A stretch of DNA of 6,528 nt from Zetaproteobacteria bacterium (GCA_021545625.1 JAJRVH010000001.1:1-6528), one strand, 5' to 3'; numbered from the stretch's first letter, positions 1 to 6,278 are shown. The notes: generated by a model from the letters alone, not told the origin. Made by a program: numbers and translations.

Positions 1-308
1 ATCCGATCGGTTCCGGTCGCGGGCTGGCCAATCCGTTCAATATTCGCGTGATCAAACAGCGGGCCAAAGTGCCGGTGGTCGTCGATGCCGGCATTGGCAC
101 GGCCAGCGATGCGGCCAAGGCGATGGAGCTGGGCGCGGATGCCTGCCTGATCAATACGGCCATTGCCGAGGCGAAGGATGAATGCATGATGGCGCGTGCG
201 ATGCGTGATGCGGTGCGGGCCGGACGTCAGGCCTATCTGGCGGGACGCATGCCCAAGCGGGCCTTTGCCAGCGCTTCCTCGCCGACAGAAGGCTATATCT
301 GGGACTAA
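1..308 (+). CDS. thiG: Thiazole synthase, C-terminal part (5' end cut by window)
   Basis: This is the last 101 residues of ThiG, which in the cytoplasm builds the thiazole phosphate ring of thiamine from deoxyxylulose 5-phosphate, dehydroglycine (or glycine imine) and the thiocarboxylate of ThiS. The reading frame is open from base 3, so the gene begins before the window; full ThiG proteins are about 250-270 residues. Visible family signatures are PIGSGRGLANPFN at the window start, VVVDAGIGTASDAAKAMELGAD, LINTAIAEAKD, and the C-terminal YLAGRMPKRAFASASSPTEG. The glycine-rich GIGTAS and NTA segments bind the substrate phosphate in the TIM barrel. It ends with TAA at 306-308, 74 bp before hemE. 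I see no clear terminator or promoter in that gap, so the two may be co-transcribed. Identification is secure; what lies upstream cannot be seen. Confidence 0.95.
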   Translation, partial: PIGSGRGLANPFNIRVIKQRAKVPVVVDAGIGTASDAAKAMELGADACLINTAIAEAKDECMMARAMRDAVRAGRQAYLAGRMPKRAFASASSPTEGYIWD

Positions 309-368
309 AACTCACCACGGAGGTACAGGGGCATATACGCCCGTCGTTTGCGCCTTCGTTTTGTGACT

Positions 369-374
369 AAAGGA
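369..374 (+). promoter_or_regulatory. Ribosome binding site of hemE
   Basis: AAAGGA lies 8 nt before the ATG at 383. It supports that start, which also gives a protein of normal HemE length. Confidence 0.7.
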
Positions 375-382
375 CGATAAGA

Positions 383-1459
383 ATGACTGAACTGAAGAAT
401 GATCTGTTTTTGCGCGCCTGCCTGAGGCAGGACGTCGAGCGTACGCCGGTGTGGATGATGCGCCAGGCCGGGCGCTATCTGCCCGAGTACCGCGCCACGC
501 GCGCGAAGGCCGGCGGCTTTCTCGATCTGTGCCGCAGCCCGGAATTGTGCAGCGAGGTGACGCTGCAGCCGATCGATATCCTGGGGGCGGATGCGGCAAT
601 CCTGTTTTCCGATATTCTGGTTGTGCCGGAGGCGATGGGCATGAAGCTGACCTTCGGCGTCGGCGAAGGGCCGAAGTTTCCCGATCCCGTTACCTGTCGC
701 GCCGATGTCGAGAAGCTGCCGGTGCTGACCGATCCGAGCGACGGGCTGGGCTATGTGCTGGATGCGGTGGCGACGATACGGCGCGATCTGAATGGCCGCG
801 TACCGCTGATCGGCTTTGCCGGCAGTCCCTGGACACTGGCAACCTATATGGTCGAGGGTGGCGGCTCGAAGAACTTCTCGAAGGTCAAGGCGATGATGTT
901 CAATGAGCCGGAAACGATGCATCTGTTGCTCGGGAAGCTGGCCGATTCGGTGGCTGCCTATCTGAACGGCCAGATCGCTCACGGCGCACAGGCGGTGCAG
1001 ATCTTCGATACCTGGGGCGGTATTTTAACGACGCGCGATTACGGGGAGTTTTCGCTGGCCTATATGCAGCGCATCGTCGGGCAGCTGACGCGCGAGCACG
1101 AAGGGCGGCGCGTGCCGGTGATCCTGTATACCAAGGGCGGCATGGGCTGGCTGGAGGCGATTGCCGATACCGGCTGCGATGTCGTCGGCCTGGACTGGTC
1201 GATCGATATCGATCAGGCCAAGGCGCGCATCGGCGACAGGGTGGCGCTGCAGGGCAATATGGATCCGACGATGTTGTACGCGAAGCCCGGGCGTATCCGC
1301 GAGGAGGTGAGGGATATCCTGGCCCGTTTCGGTCATGGCAACGGCCATGTGTTCAATCTCGGCCACGGCATCACGCCGGACGTGCCGAAGGAGCACGCGA
1401 TCGAGTTTTTCCGGGCCGTGCGCGAGGAATCGGTGCGCTATCACCAGGCTGCCTCCTGA
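383..1459 (+). CDS. hemE: Uroporphyrinogen decarboxylase
   Basis: HemE removes the four acetate carboxyl groups of uroporphyrinogen III to give coproporphyrinogen III, in the cytoplasm, on the path to haem. The 358 residues match the usual bacterial length (about 354). Near the N-terminus the family signature PVWMMRQAGRYLPEY (22-36) carries the substrate-binding arginines R27 and R31. D77 in LFSDILV corresponds to the essential aspartate that holds the pyrrole nitrogens. GFAGSPWTLATYMVEGG (144-160) is the second signature, with Y155. D209-T210 in FDTWGG and H328 in NLGHG complete the known active site. All expected residues are present, so the enzyme should be active. The start has an AAAGGA site 8 nt upstream. 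Its product is the substrate of HemN, encoded on the opposite strand in this window. The stop TGA overlaps the next start (TGATG). Confidence 0.97.
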   Translation: MTELKNDLFLRACLRQDVERTPVWMMRQAGRYLPEYRATRAKAGGFLDLCRSPELCSEVTLQPIDILGADAAILFSDILVVPEAMGMKLTFGVGEGPKFPDPVTCRADVEKLPVLTDPSDGLGYVLDAVATIRRDLNGRVPLIGFAGSPWTLATYMVEGGGSKNFSKVKAMMFNEPETMHLLLGKLADSVAAYLNGQIAHGAQAVQIFDTWGGILTTRDYGEFSLAYMQRIVGQLTREHEGRRVPVILYTKGGMGWLEAIADTGCDVVGLDWSIDIDQAKARIGDRVALQGNMDPTMLYAKPGRIREEVRDILARFGHGNGHVFNLGHGITPDVPKEHAIEFFRAVREESVRYHQAAS

Positions 1460-2268
1460 TGCGCGAGCATGCCCACAGCCTTGCGGTCTTTTGCGATTTC
1501 GAGAACGTCGCGCTTGGCGTGCGCGATGCGAAACTGGCAACCTTCGACATCCGGCGCGTGCTGGAGCGCCTGCTGCTCAAGGGCAATATCGTCGTCAAGA
1601 AGGCCTACTGCGACTGGGCTCGCTACAAGGAGTTCAAGGCGCCGATGCACGAGGCCGCATTCGAGCTGATCGAGATTCCGCATGTGCGCCAGTCCGGCAA
1701 GAATTCGGCTGATATCCGCATGGTCGTCGATGCGCTGGATCTTTGCTATACCAAGGAGCATGTCGATACCTTCGTGATTGTCTCCGGCGATTCGGATTTT
1801 TCGCCGCTGGTTTCCAAGCTGCGCGAGAACAACAAGCTGGTCATCGGCGTCGGCGTCAAGCAGTCCACGTCCGATCTGCGGACCTCGAACTGCGACGAGT
1901 TCCTATATTACGACGATCTGGTTCGCGATTCGGAGAAGCAGGGCAAGTCGCGCCGCAAGCGGGACAAGGCCAAGGCCGCCCGGGCGGATGCGAAGACGGA
2001 CGAGGCGGATCTGCAGCAGGAAGGCATCGATCTGGTGCTGGAGACGGTCGAGGACCTGTTCAGGGATCGCGGCGAGGAGGACAAGGTCTGGGGCTCGATG
2101 GTCAAGCAGGCCCTGAAGCGTCGCAAGCCGGGCTTTTCGGAAAGTTATCACGGCTTCAAGAGCTTCGGAAAGCTGCTCGAGGAGGCGCAGAAGCGCGGCC
2201 TGCTGATGCTGGAGAAGGATGAGAAGTCCGGCGGCTATATCATCAAGGACTTCAGAAGCGAGGACTGA
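1459..2268 (+). CDS. NYN-domain putative ribonuclease with C-terminal OST-HTH/LOTUS domain
   Basis: A 269-residue two-domain protein. Residues about 8-155 form a NYN (PIN-like, LabA/DUF88) domain: LAVFCDFENV with D13, SADIRMVVDALDL with D85 and D91, and VIVSGDSDFSPLV with D111 and D113. These acids match the metal-binding set of PIN/NYN nucleases, so metal-dependent RNA cleavage is likely. A charged linker (about 155-187, rich in Lys, Arg and Asp) leads to residues about 188-265, which resemble the OST-HTH/LOTUS winged helix thought to bind RNA: LVLETVEDLF, then VWGSMVKQALKRRKPGF, FKSFGKLLEEA, and GGYIIKD. The ATG overlaps the hemE stop by one base and has no good ribosome site of its own, so translation is probably coupled to hemE. 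The RNA target and any link to haem synthesis are unknown. Family assignment is firm; function is inferred. Confidence 0.88.
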   Translation: MREHAHSLAVFCDFENVALGVRDAKLATFDIRRVLERLLLKGNIVVKKAYCDWARYKEFKAPMHEAAFELIEIPHVRQSGKNSADIRMVVDALDLCYTKEHVDTFVIVSGDSDFSPLVSKLRENNKLVIGVGVKQSTSDLRTSNCDEFLYYDDLVRDSEKQGKSRRKRDKAKAARADAKTDEADLQQEGIDLVLETVEDLFRDRGEEDKVWGSMVKQALKRRKPGFSESYHGFKSFGKLLEEAQKRGLLMLEKDEKSGGYIIKDFRSED

Positions 2269-2270
2269 AG

Positions 2271-2621
2271 CTAGTCGGCTGCTGCCAGCGCGTCTCCGGC
2301 ATCCTCGATCAGGCATCGGATTTCCTCGATGGCGTCGGCATTGCCGGCCTCGATCCGGCTGATGATGTAGTGCTCGACCATGCGGGGCAGCAGGTCGGGC
2401 TCGTCGAGTGAGCCGCGCGCATAGATGATATAGCCGTTCAGGAAACCTTCCAGCAGTTCATCGGACAGCTTTTCGTAATTCTTGTTTCTGGGGCCGGCCA
2501 TGAAGGCCTTGATGCGGCTGCTGCTGAGCTCAAAGCCGCCAAGCCCGAAGATCTCCCTGATCTCGAAATGTTTCAGGGCGTTGGCAATGGCGATTTTTTT
2601 CAGGATGTTGTTGTTCGTCAT
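2271..2621 (-). CDS. DUF1456 family protein, YehS-like, single-repeat form
   Basis: A 116-residue protein. Its first 70 residues (MTNNNILKKIAIANALK, then IFGLGGFELSSSRIKAFM, KNYEKLSDELLEGFLNG) resemble a DUF1456 unit, the domain that occurs twice in E. coli YehS (about 156 residues). From memory, the closest match is the second YehS unit, in its NNNIVLKKLRIAFSLK and HKNFRECGDQFLR parts. Here only one unit is present, followed by an acidic, alanine-rich tail of about 45 residues. Function is unknown for the family. No transmembrane or signal sequence is visible, so it should be cytoplasmic. It starts 70 bp after the hemN stop on the same strand and may be the last gene of that operon. Its stop lies 2 bp from the stop of the convergent NYN gene. 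The ribosome site before ATG 2621 is weak. Confidence 0.72.
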   Translation of the reverse strand: MTNNNILKKIAIANALKHFEIREIFGLGGFELSSSRIKAFMAGPRNKNYEKLSDELLEGFLNGYIIYARGSLDEPDLLPRMVEHYIISRIEAGNADAIEEIRCLIEDAGDALAAAD

Positions 2622-2691
2622 GTGCCAAGCATAGGGGGTTTTCAGCCGCGGGCCAGCGTCTTGCTGAAAGCCGGACGCATGGCCCGGCCCG

Positions 2692-4119
2692 TCAGATCAC
2701 CTTCGAGAAGCTGGTGCCTTCCTTTTTCTTTTGCAGGTATTCGTCGAAGACCATGGCAATATTGCGGATCAGCAGCCGGCCGGCCGGCAGTACCGTCAGT
2801 CCGTCGTCGCGCAGTTCGACCAGTCCGTCCGCGACCATCTCCTGCAGATCCCTCAGTCCGTCGGCGAAGTGCTCGCGGAAATCGATGCCGAACTCCCGCT
2901 CGAACGGCTCGAACTCGAGCGCGAAGTCGCACATCAGGCGCATGATGACCTGGCGGCGCAGATGATCTTCCTGCGACAACTGATAGCCGCGGAAGACCGG
3001 GAAGCGGCCTTCTCCGATGGCTTCGGCATAGGCATCCATGTCCTTCTCGTTCTGGAAGAAACCGCCGCCGACATAGCCGATCGATGTCACGCCGAAGCCG
3101 ATCAGGTCGCAGTCGGCCTGCGTGCTGTAGCCCTGGAAGTTGCGGTACAGCTTGCCTTCGCGCTGTGCGATGGTCAGCTCGTCGTCCGGCTTGGCGAAAT
3201 GATCCATGCCGATGAAGACATAGCCGGCATCGAGCAGCTTGTTGATGCTGTGTTCGAGGATGTTCAGTTTCTCCTGCGGACTGGGCAGCGCCGCCTCGTC
3301 GATGCGCCTTTGTGGCATGAACATATGCGGCAGGTGCGCGTAGTTGAACAGTGCGATGCGGTCGGGGCTGAATGCGATGATCGTATCCAGCGTCGCGTCG
3401 AAGGTCTCCACCGTCTGGTGCGGCAGTCCGTACATCAGGTCGATATTGATCGATTCAAAGCCGTGCCGGCGTGCCTCGTTCAGCACGCGCAGGGTTTCCT
3501 CCTTGCTCTGGATACGGTTGACGGCCTTTTGCACGACCGGGTCGAAATCCTGCACGCCCATGCTCATCCGGTTCAGGCCGATCTCCTGCAGCACGCGCAC
3601 GGTATCCCCGTCGCATTCGCGCGGATCGATCTCGATCGAGAATTCGCCTTCCTCTCCGGAAGCGAAGCGGAAACGCTCGCGCAGCCTGTTCATGATCGCG
3701 CGCATCTGGTCGTTGCTCATGAAGGTGGGCGTGCCGCCTCCGAAATGCAGCTGCGTGACAAGGCGCCGGCAGTCGCCGCCCATCCGGTCGGCCACCATGT
3801 CGATTTCCTTCAGCAGCAGTTCGAGATAGGGCGCAGCCTTGCCGTATTGCTTGGTGACGATCTTGTTGCAGCCGCAGTAATAGCAGACCGTGTTGCAGAA
3901 CGGGATATGGATATAGAGCGACAGCGGTGCATCGCTGTCGGCGACCCGCTCCAGCGTTTCGGCATACTGCCTGGCGCCGATGCCGGCATGGAACATCGGG
4001 GCGGTCGGGTAGGAAGTATAGCGGGGGCCCGCCTTGTCATATTTCCTGATGATTTCCAGGTCAAAAAGGTCGGCGCCTCCCAAACGGGAGGCGCCGGTTG
4101 TCGTGCTGCGGTCGTTCAT
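2692..4119 (-). CDS. hemN: Oxygen-independent coproporphyrinogen III dehydrogenase (radical SAM)
   Basis: HemN oxidatively decarboxylates two propionates of coproporphyrinogen III to give protoporphyrinogen IX without oxygen, using S-adenosylmethionine and a 4Fe-4S cluster in the cytoplasm. The 475-residue protein has the HemN cysteine set C75, C79, C82, C84 in HIPFCNTVCYYCGCNK; the first three bind the cluster. GGGTP (127-131) contacts SAM. Further HemN-specific segments are KAGPRYTSYPTAP, IEIDPRE, MSMGVQDF, NIDLMYGLP, FNYAHLP, GMDHFAKPDDELTIAQREG and the C-terminal FSKVI, so it is HemN proper rather than a HemW-like paralogue. The N-terminus is about 10 residues longer than that of E. coli HemN, and this extension contains a strong hairpin (4071-4096). 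The ATG overlaps the stop of the triheme cytochrome (TGATG), which suggests coupled translation and a link with low-oxygen respiration. Confidence 0.95.
   Translation of the reverse strand: MNDRSTTTGASRLGGADLFDLEIIRKYDKAGPRYTSYPTAPMFHAGIGARQYAETLERVADSDAPLSLYIHIPFCNTVCYYCGCNKIVTKQYGKAAPYLELLLKEIDMVADRMGGDCRRLVTQLHFGGGTPTFMSNDQMRAIMNRLRERFRFASGEEGEFSIEIDPRECDGDTVRVLQEIGLNRMSMGVQDFDPVVQKAVNRIQSKEETLRVLNEARRHGFESINIDLMYGLPHQTVETFDATLDTIIAFSPDRIALFNYAHLPHMFMPQRRIDEAALPSPQEKLNILEHSINKLLDAGYVFIGMDHFAKPDDELTIAQREGKLYRNFQGYSTQADCDLIGFGVTSIGYVGGGFFQNEKDMDAYAEAIGEGRFPVFRGYQLSQEDHLRRQVIMRLMCDFALEFEPFEREFGIDFREHFADGLRDLQEMVADGLVELRDDGLTVLPAGRLLIRNIAMVFDEYLQKKKEGTSFSKVI
4063..4096 (-). terminator. Terminator-like hairpin inside the 5' end of hemN (possible attenuator)
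   Basis: Arms CGGCGCCTCCC and GGGAGGCGCCG form a perfect 11-bp stem around a 4-nt loop (4071-4096). Read on the minus strand it is followed by ACC and then TTTTT (4063-4067), which is intrinsic-terminator layout apart from the 3-nt spacer. It covers codons 8-17 of hemN, just after the triheme cytochrome stop. Read on the plus strand there is no T run. Termination here is inferred from sequence only. Confidence 0.5.
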
Positions 4120-4946
4120 CAGTTCTGGTATTTCCTCATATAAGCCATGATATCCTGAATGTCGTCGGCACTCAGACGTTCAATCTTCTTGCCGGCCCGG
4201 TCGACATGGCGTCCGTGGCGGATGCGAAGGTCAAGCTGGTGATCGTCGATATCGGCAATACTACGGCGCGTTGCGGCATTGCCAATCAGCTTGATATCGG
4301 CCGGCGTGGCGTGGCAGGAGGCGCAATATTTTCCGTACAGTTTCTTGCCCTTGGCCGGATTGGCCATGTAACGCAACGAATAGACATAGTTTGCGACATC
4401 GGCGATATCGGTGTTGGAGAGCTGGTGTCGCTTGCTGGTCATCAGCGTGCCTGGGCGTCCGTAACGCATCGTGTGCACGATGCCTTTCAGGTCCAGCTTG
4501 GAATAGACAAGGTTCTTTGCGCCCACGCCGGTTTTGGCGCGTCCGTCCATGCCGTGGCAGGACGAGCAGACTGCCTCGAAACGTTTCTTTCCGTTGGCGA
4601 GATCGGGTTTGTAGTCAAAGCTCTGGATATAATCGATGACCGCTTCGATCTCGAGCGGATCGAGCGTGTACTTTTTCGGCGTCATGGCCGTGCCCTTGAC
4701 GCCGTAGGTGATGATGCGACGCAGTTCGTCGCGACTGATCAGCTTGGCAATGGCGCGATGGTTGCGGGCCGGAAACGGTTTCAGGCTTTTGCCGTATTCG
4801 CTGACCTCGCCGGTCTTGCCGTGGCACATGGCGCAATTGGCCTCGTACAGCGCCTTGCCGTCGATATTGTTCTGGGCTGTGGCCGGTAACGCATAGACGG
4901 CCATGGCCAGACCAAGAACCACCCCCGTGAAATGATGTGTTCGCAT
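4119..4946 (-). CDS. Triheme periplasmic cytochrome c
   Basis: A 275-residue exported cytochrome made of three class-I-like cytochrome c units. The signal peptide has a short basic start, a hydrophobic core and an ATA site, with cleavage likely after A24. Haem c sites are CAMCH (38-42), CSSCH (127-131) and CASCH (208-212). Units 1 and 2 each have a likely distal ligand in a matching place: M88 in GTAMTPKKY and M169 in GTLMTSKRH. In unit 3 the aligned position is A251, in RHGRHVDRAGKK, so that haem must use another ligand, perhaps H244 or H247, or be five-coordinate. ATG 4946 is preceded by a strong GGGAGGAG site. It probably carries electrons in the periplasm between a membrane donor and a terminal reductase or oxidase; partners are unknown. 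It overlaps hemN by one base. Confidence 0.9.
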   Translation of the reverse strand: MRTHHFTGVVLGLAMAVYALPATAQNNIDGKALYEANCAMCHGKTGEVSEYGKSLKPFPARNHRAIAKLISRDELRRIITYGVKGTAMTPKKYTLDPLEIEAVIDYIQSFDYKPDLANGKKRFEAVCSSCHGMDGRAKTGVGAKNLVYSKLDLKGIVHTMRYGRPGTLMTSKRHQLSNTDIADVANYVYSLRYMANPAKGKKLYGKYCASCHATPADIKLIGNAATRRSIADIDDHQLDLRIRHGRHVDRAGKKIERLSADDIQDIMAYMRKYQN

Positions 4947-4989
4947 AAACTCTCCTCCCGTGACAGTAAGTGCTTATCAATGATCGCTA

Positions 4990-5018
4990 ACTATTTACTA
5001 CGCGGATTATTAGTGCAA
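4990..5018 (-). promoter_or_regulatory. Possible weak sigma-70-type promoter for the triheme cytochrome-hemN set
   Basis: On the minus strand TTGCAC (5013-5018) and AATAGT (4990-4995) are 17 nt apart, which would give a 5' leader of roughly 35-40 nt before ATG 4946. Both boxes match the consensus only partly (3/6 and 4/6), so this is a guess. Confidence 0.25.
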
Positions 5019-5029
5019 GAGGCGATGAT

Positions 5030-5053
5030 GAACGGCCCCGTTCGGGGCCGTTC
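5030..5053 (-). terminator. Strong hairpin after the small cytochrome c gene, without a T run
   Basis: Arms GAACGGCCCC and GGGGCCGTTC form a perfect 10-bp stem with a 4-nt loop, 15 nt after the TAA of the small cytochrome. No T run follows on either strand, so it is not a standard intrinsic terminator. It may instead protect the 3' end of a processed message, or act as a partial terminator that lets some transcripts run into the triheme gene. Confidence 0.5.
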
Positions 5054-5068
5054 GAAACGGATATCTGT

Positions 5069-5353
5069 TTACTGGTTGCTCTTGATGAAGGCTACGACCG
5101 CGTCGATTTCCTCGGCATTCAGCTTCTTGCCGAATTTCGGCATCATCTTGCGGCCTTCGGAAATCACCTGCTTGAGCACGGCCGGGTCGCTGCTCATATC
5201 CTTGACGGCCGGGCCGACCTTCTTCTTGTCGATCTTGTGGCACATTTTACACTTCTTGCTGAAGACCTTGGCTCCGTCGACCTCGGCCATTGCCACCTGC
5301 GAGGTCAGGCCGAAGGCTGCCGCGGCAATCATCACTGCAATTGTTTTTTTCAT
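5069..5353 (-). CDS. Small basic monohaem cytochrome c (c5/c551-like)
   Basis: A 94-residue exported class I cytochrome c. The signal peptide (MKKTIAVMIAAAAFGL...) ends with AMA at 21-23, giving a mature protein of 71 residues. The haem site is CKMCH (35-39). KMMPKFGKKLN supplies the distal methionine, probably M71, and the last helix is LNAEEIDAVVAFIKSNQ. The mature chain has 15 Lys and 1 Arg against 9 acidic residues, a net charge of about +7, which suits docking to an acidic partner. ATG 5353 was chosen because AAGGAG lies 6 nt before it and MKK is a typical export start; ATG 5359, two codons earlier, is the alternative. The open frame reaches back to 5428, but that extension would bury the signal peptide. 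It lies 118 nt downstream of the membrane cytochrome and is probably co-transcribed with it. Confidence 0.9.
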   Translation of the reverse strand: MKKTIAVMIAAAAFGLTSQVAMAEVDGAKVFSKKCKMCHKIDKKKVGPAVKDMSSDPAVLKQVISEGRKMMPKFGKKLNAEEIDAVVAFIKSNQ

Positions 5354-5359
5354 GATCAT

Positions 5360-5365
5360 CTCCTT
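5360..5365 (-). promoter_or_regulatory. Ribosome binding site deciding the small cytochrome start
   Basis: On the minus strand AAGGAG is followed directly by ATGATCATG. It touches the first ATG (5359) but sits 6 nt from the second (5353), so the second is favoured. A further AAGGA just upstream could serve the first ATG. Confidence 0.5.
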
Positions 5366-5471
5366 TTCCTTCTTGTTATGCTCCGATGGCACACGGCCCC
5401 GGAGTGATGCTGATCCTGTCGGGGGCAATCGTCCGGGAGGAGAGATTGCGCCGGAAGGACTGGTAAGCTGT

Positions 5472-6212
5472 CTACATCTCCACCGGTACGACCCTGGGTT
5501 TGTAAAACCACATCTGATACAGGCTGATCAGGATCTGCAGGCCGAAGGTCACGCCGACCAGTCCGCCGGCCGCAACCACGACATAGGCGAATTCCGGAAT
5601 GATCTTGGTAATGAACCAGGAGGATATATCCAGCAGCAGGAAGATGAAGGGCAGCGCCACATAGACACGCTTCAGCGTCACGTTCATTTCACACAGCAGG
5701 AAGATGCGGCCGACAAAGAACAGGATGAAAGCGATGCCGAAAAGATGGATATGCGATACCCGGACCAGTGCCGGGATGGTGGCGCCGGTATCGGTTTCGG
5801 TCAGCTTGACCACATCGGCATAGGAAGTCAGGTGCGGAATCGACATGCCGCTTTCGGCCGAGTGGCACATAATGCAGTTGTTATCGAGGATCGGTTTGAT
5901 TTTTTCGTTGAACTCGTCCTCGGGCGTGCCATGTCCGATCCAGTCGAGAATTTCGCGCTTGGCGGCCAGATTCGGAAGGTTGGTGGCCATCGGGCCATTG
6001 ATCGCCGCTCCCAGCCGGGTCTGGTTATGGCTGCCGTGATAGGCGATGACCACGTCCTGGACTGACAGTCCCGGTTCTCCGTCACGACCTTCGTGCGTAT
6101 AGTAGAGATTCAGCAGTGCGAAAAGGTAGGCGATGCCGATGGTGACCAGAAACATCGAGTCGAGGATCTTTTCGCTGACCGATGTGTCGTGAAAGCGCTT
6201 GTACTTGGGCAT
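5472..6212 (-). CDS. Four-helix membrane protein with one haem c site, function unknown
   Basis: A 246-residue inner-membrane protein. Helix 1 (about 16-38) acts as an uncleaved anchor. It is followed by a soluble stretch (about 39-152) bearing one haem c site, CIMCH (113-117), which must face the periplasm. Downstream, SGMSIPHLTSYADV resembles the post-haem part of planctomycete-type cytochrome domains. Three more helices follow: about 153-174, 183-203 and 207-231. Helix 2 begins with H154-I-H156, so a b-type haem or quinone site at the membrane face is possible but unproven. The C-terminus ends with YQMWFYKPR and a short tail. ATG 6212 has AAAGG 8 nt upstream and a consensus-like promoter. 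As first gene of the cytochrome set it may pass electrons from the membrane pool to the two soluble cytochromes. I recognise the architecture but no named family. Confidence 0.8.
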   Translation of the reverse strand: MPKYKRFHDTSVSEKILDSMFLVTIGIAYLFALLNLYYTHEGRDGEPGLSVQDVVIAYHGSHNQTRLGAAINGPMATNLPNLAAKREILDWIGHGTPEDEFNEKIKPILDNNCIMCHSAESGMSIPHLTSYADVVKLTETDTGATIPALVRVSHIHLFGIAFILFFVGRIFLLCEMNVTLKRVYVALPFIFLLLDISSWFITKIIPEFAYVVVAAGGLVGVTFGLQILISLYQMWFYKPRVVPVEM

Positions 6213-6239
6213 GAAGGCCGCCTTTTATAGTTTTCCGGT

Positions 6240-6268
6240 ATTATAGTTGCCGCCCGAAAACTAAGCAA
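6240..6268 (-). promoter_or_regulatory. Likely sigma-70-type promoter of the cytochrome set
   Basis: On the minus strand a perfect TATAAT (6240-6245) lies 17 nt after TTGCTT (6263-6268). It would give a leader of about 20-25 nt before ATG 6212. The -35 box matches only 3/6 bases. The box is about 10 bp from the suspected end of the adjacent insertion sequence. Confidence 0.5.
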
Positions 6269-6278
6269 TAGCCCTTTT

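Noticed and set aside
329..342. GGGC/GCCC stem between thiG and hemE
   Set aside because: Only 4 bp with a 6-nt loop and no T run; too weak for a terminator.
305..982. Long open frame on the minus strand across hemE
   Set aside because: It lies opposite hemE, has no family-like motifs, is Arg/Gln/His-rich as expected for an antisense shadow of GC-rich coding, and hemE is certain.
2640..2669. TTTCAGC/GCTGAAA inverted repeat between hemN and the DUF1456 gene
   Set aside because: 7-bp arms with a 16-nt loop and no T run on either strand; not convincing as a terminator.
2731..4143. 470-codon open frame on the plus strand opposite hemN
   Set aside because: It mirrors hemN codons on the other strand; the hemN motifs are unambiguous and this frame has none.
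4098..4889. Plus-strand open frame opposite the triheme cytochrome
   Set aside because: The three CxxCH sites, signal peptide and strong ribosome site are on the minus strand.
4967..4980. FNR/Anr-like box (TTGAT-N4-ACTTA, minus strand) before the triheme cytochrome
   Set aside because: Only one half-site matches (7 of 10 bases overall) and its place would put the start of transcription inside the gene for normal activation.
5354..5428. Longer N-terminus for the small cytochrome
   Set aside because: It would place 25 residues before a typical MKK signal peptide, and the ribosome site fits the internal ATG.
4932..6065. 377-codon plus-strand frame spanning the cytochrome genes
   Set aside because: It crosses two clearly coding minus-strand genes, their spacers and a hairpin, and shows no domain.
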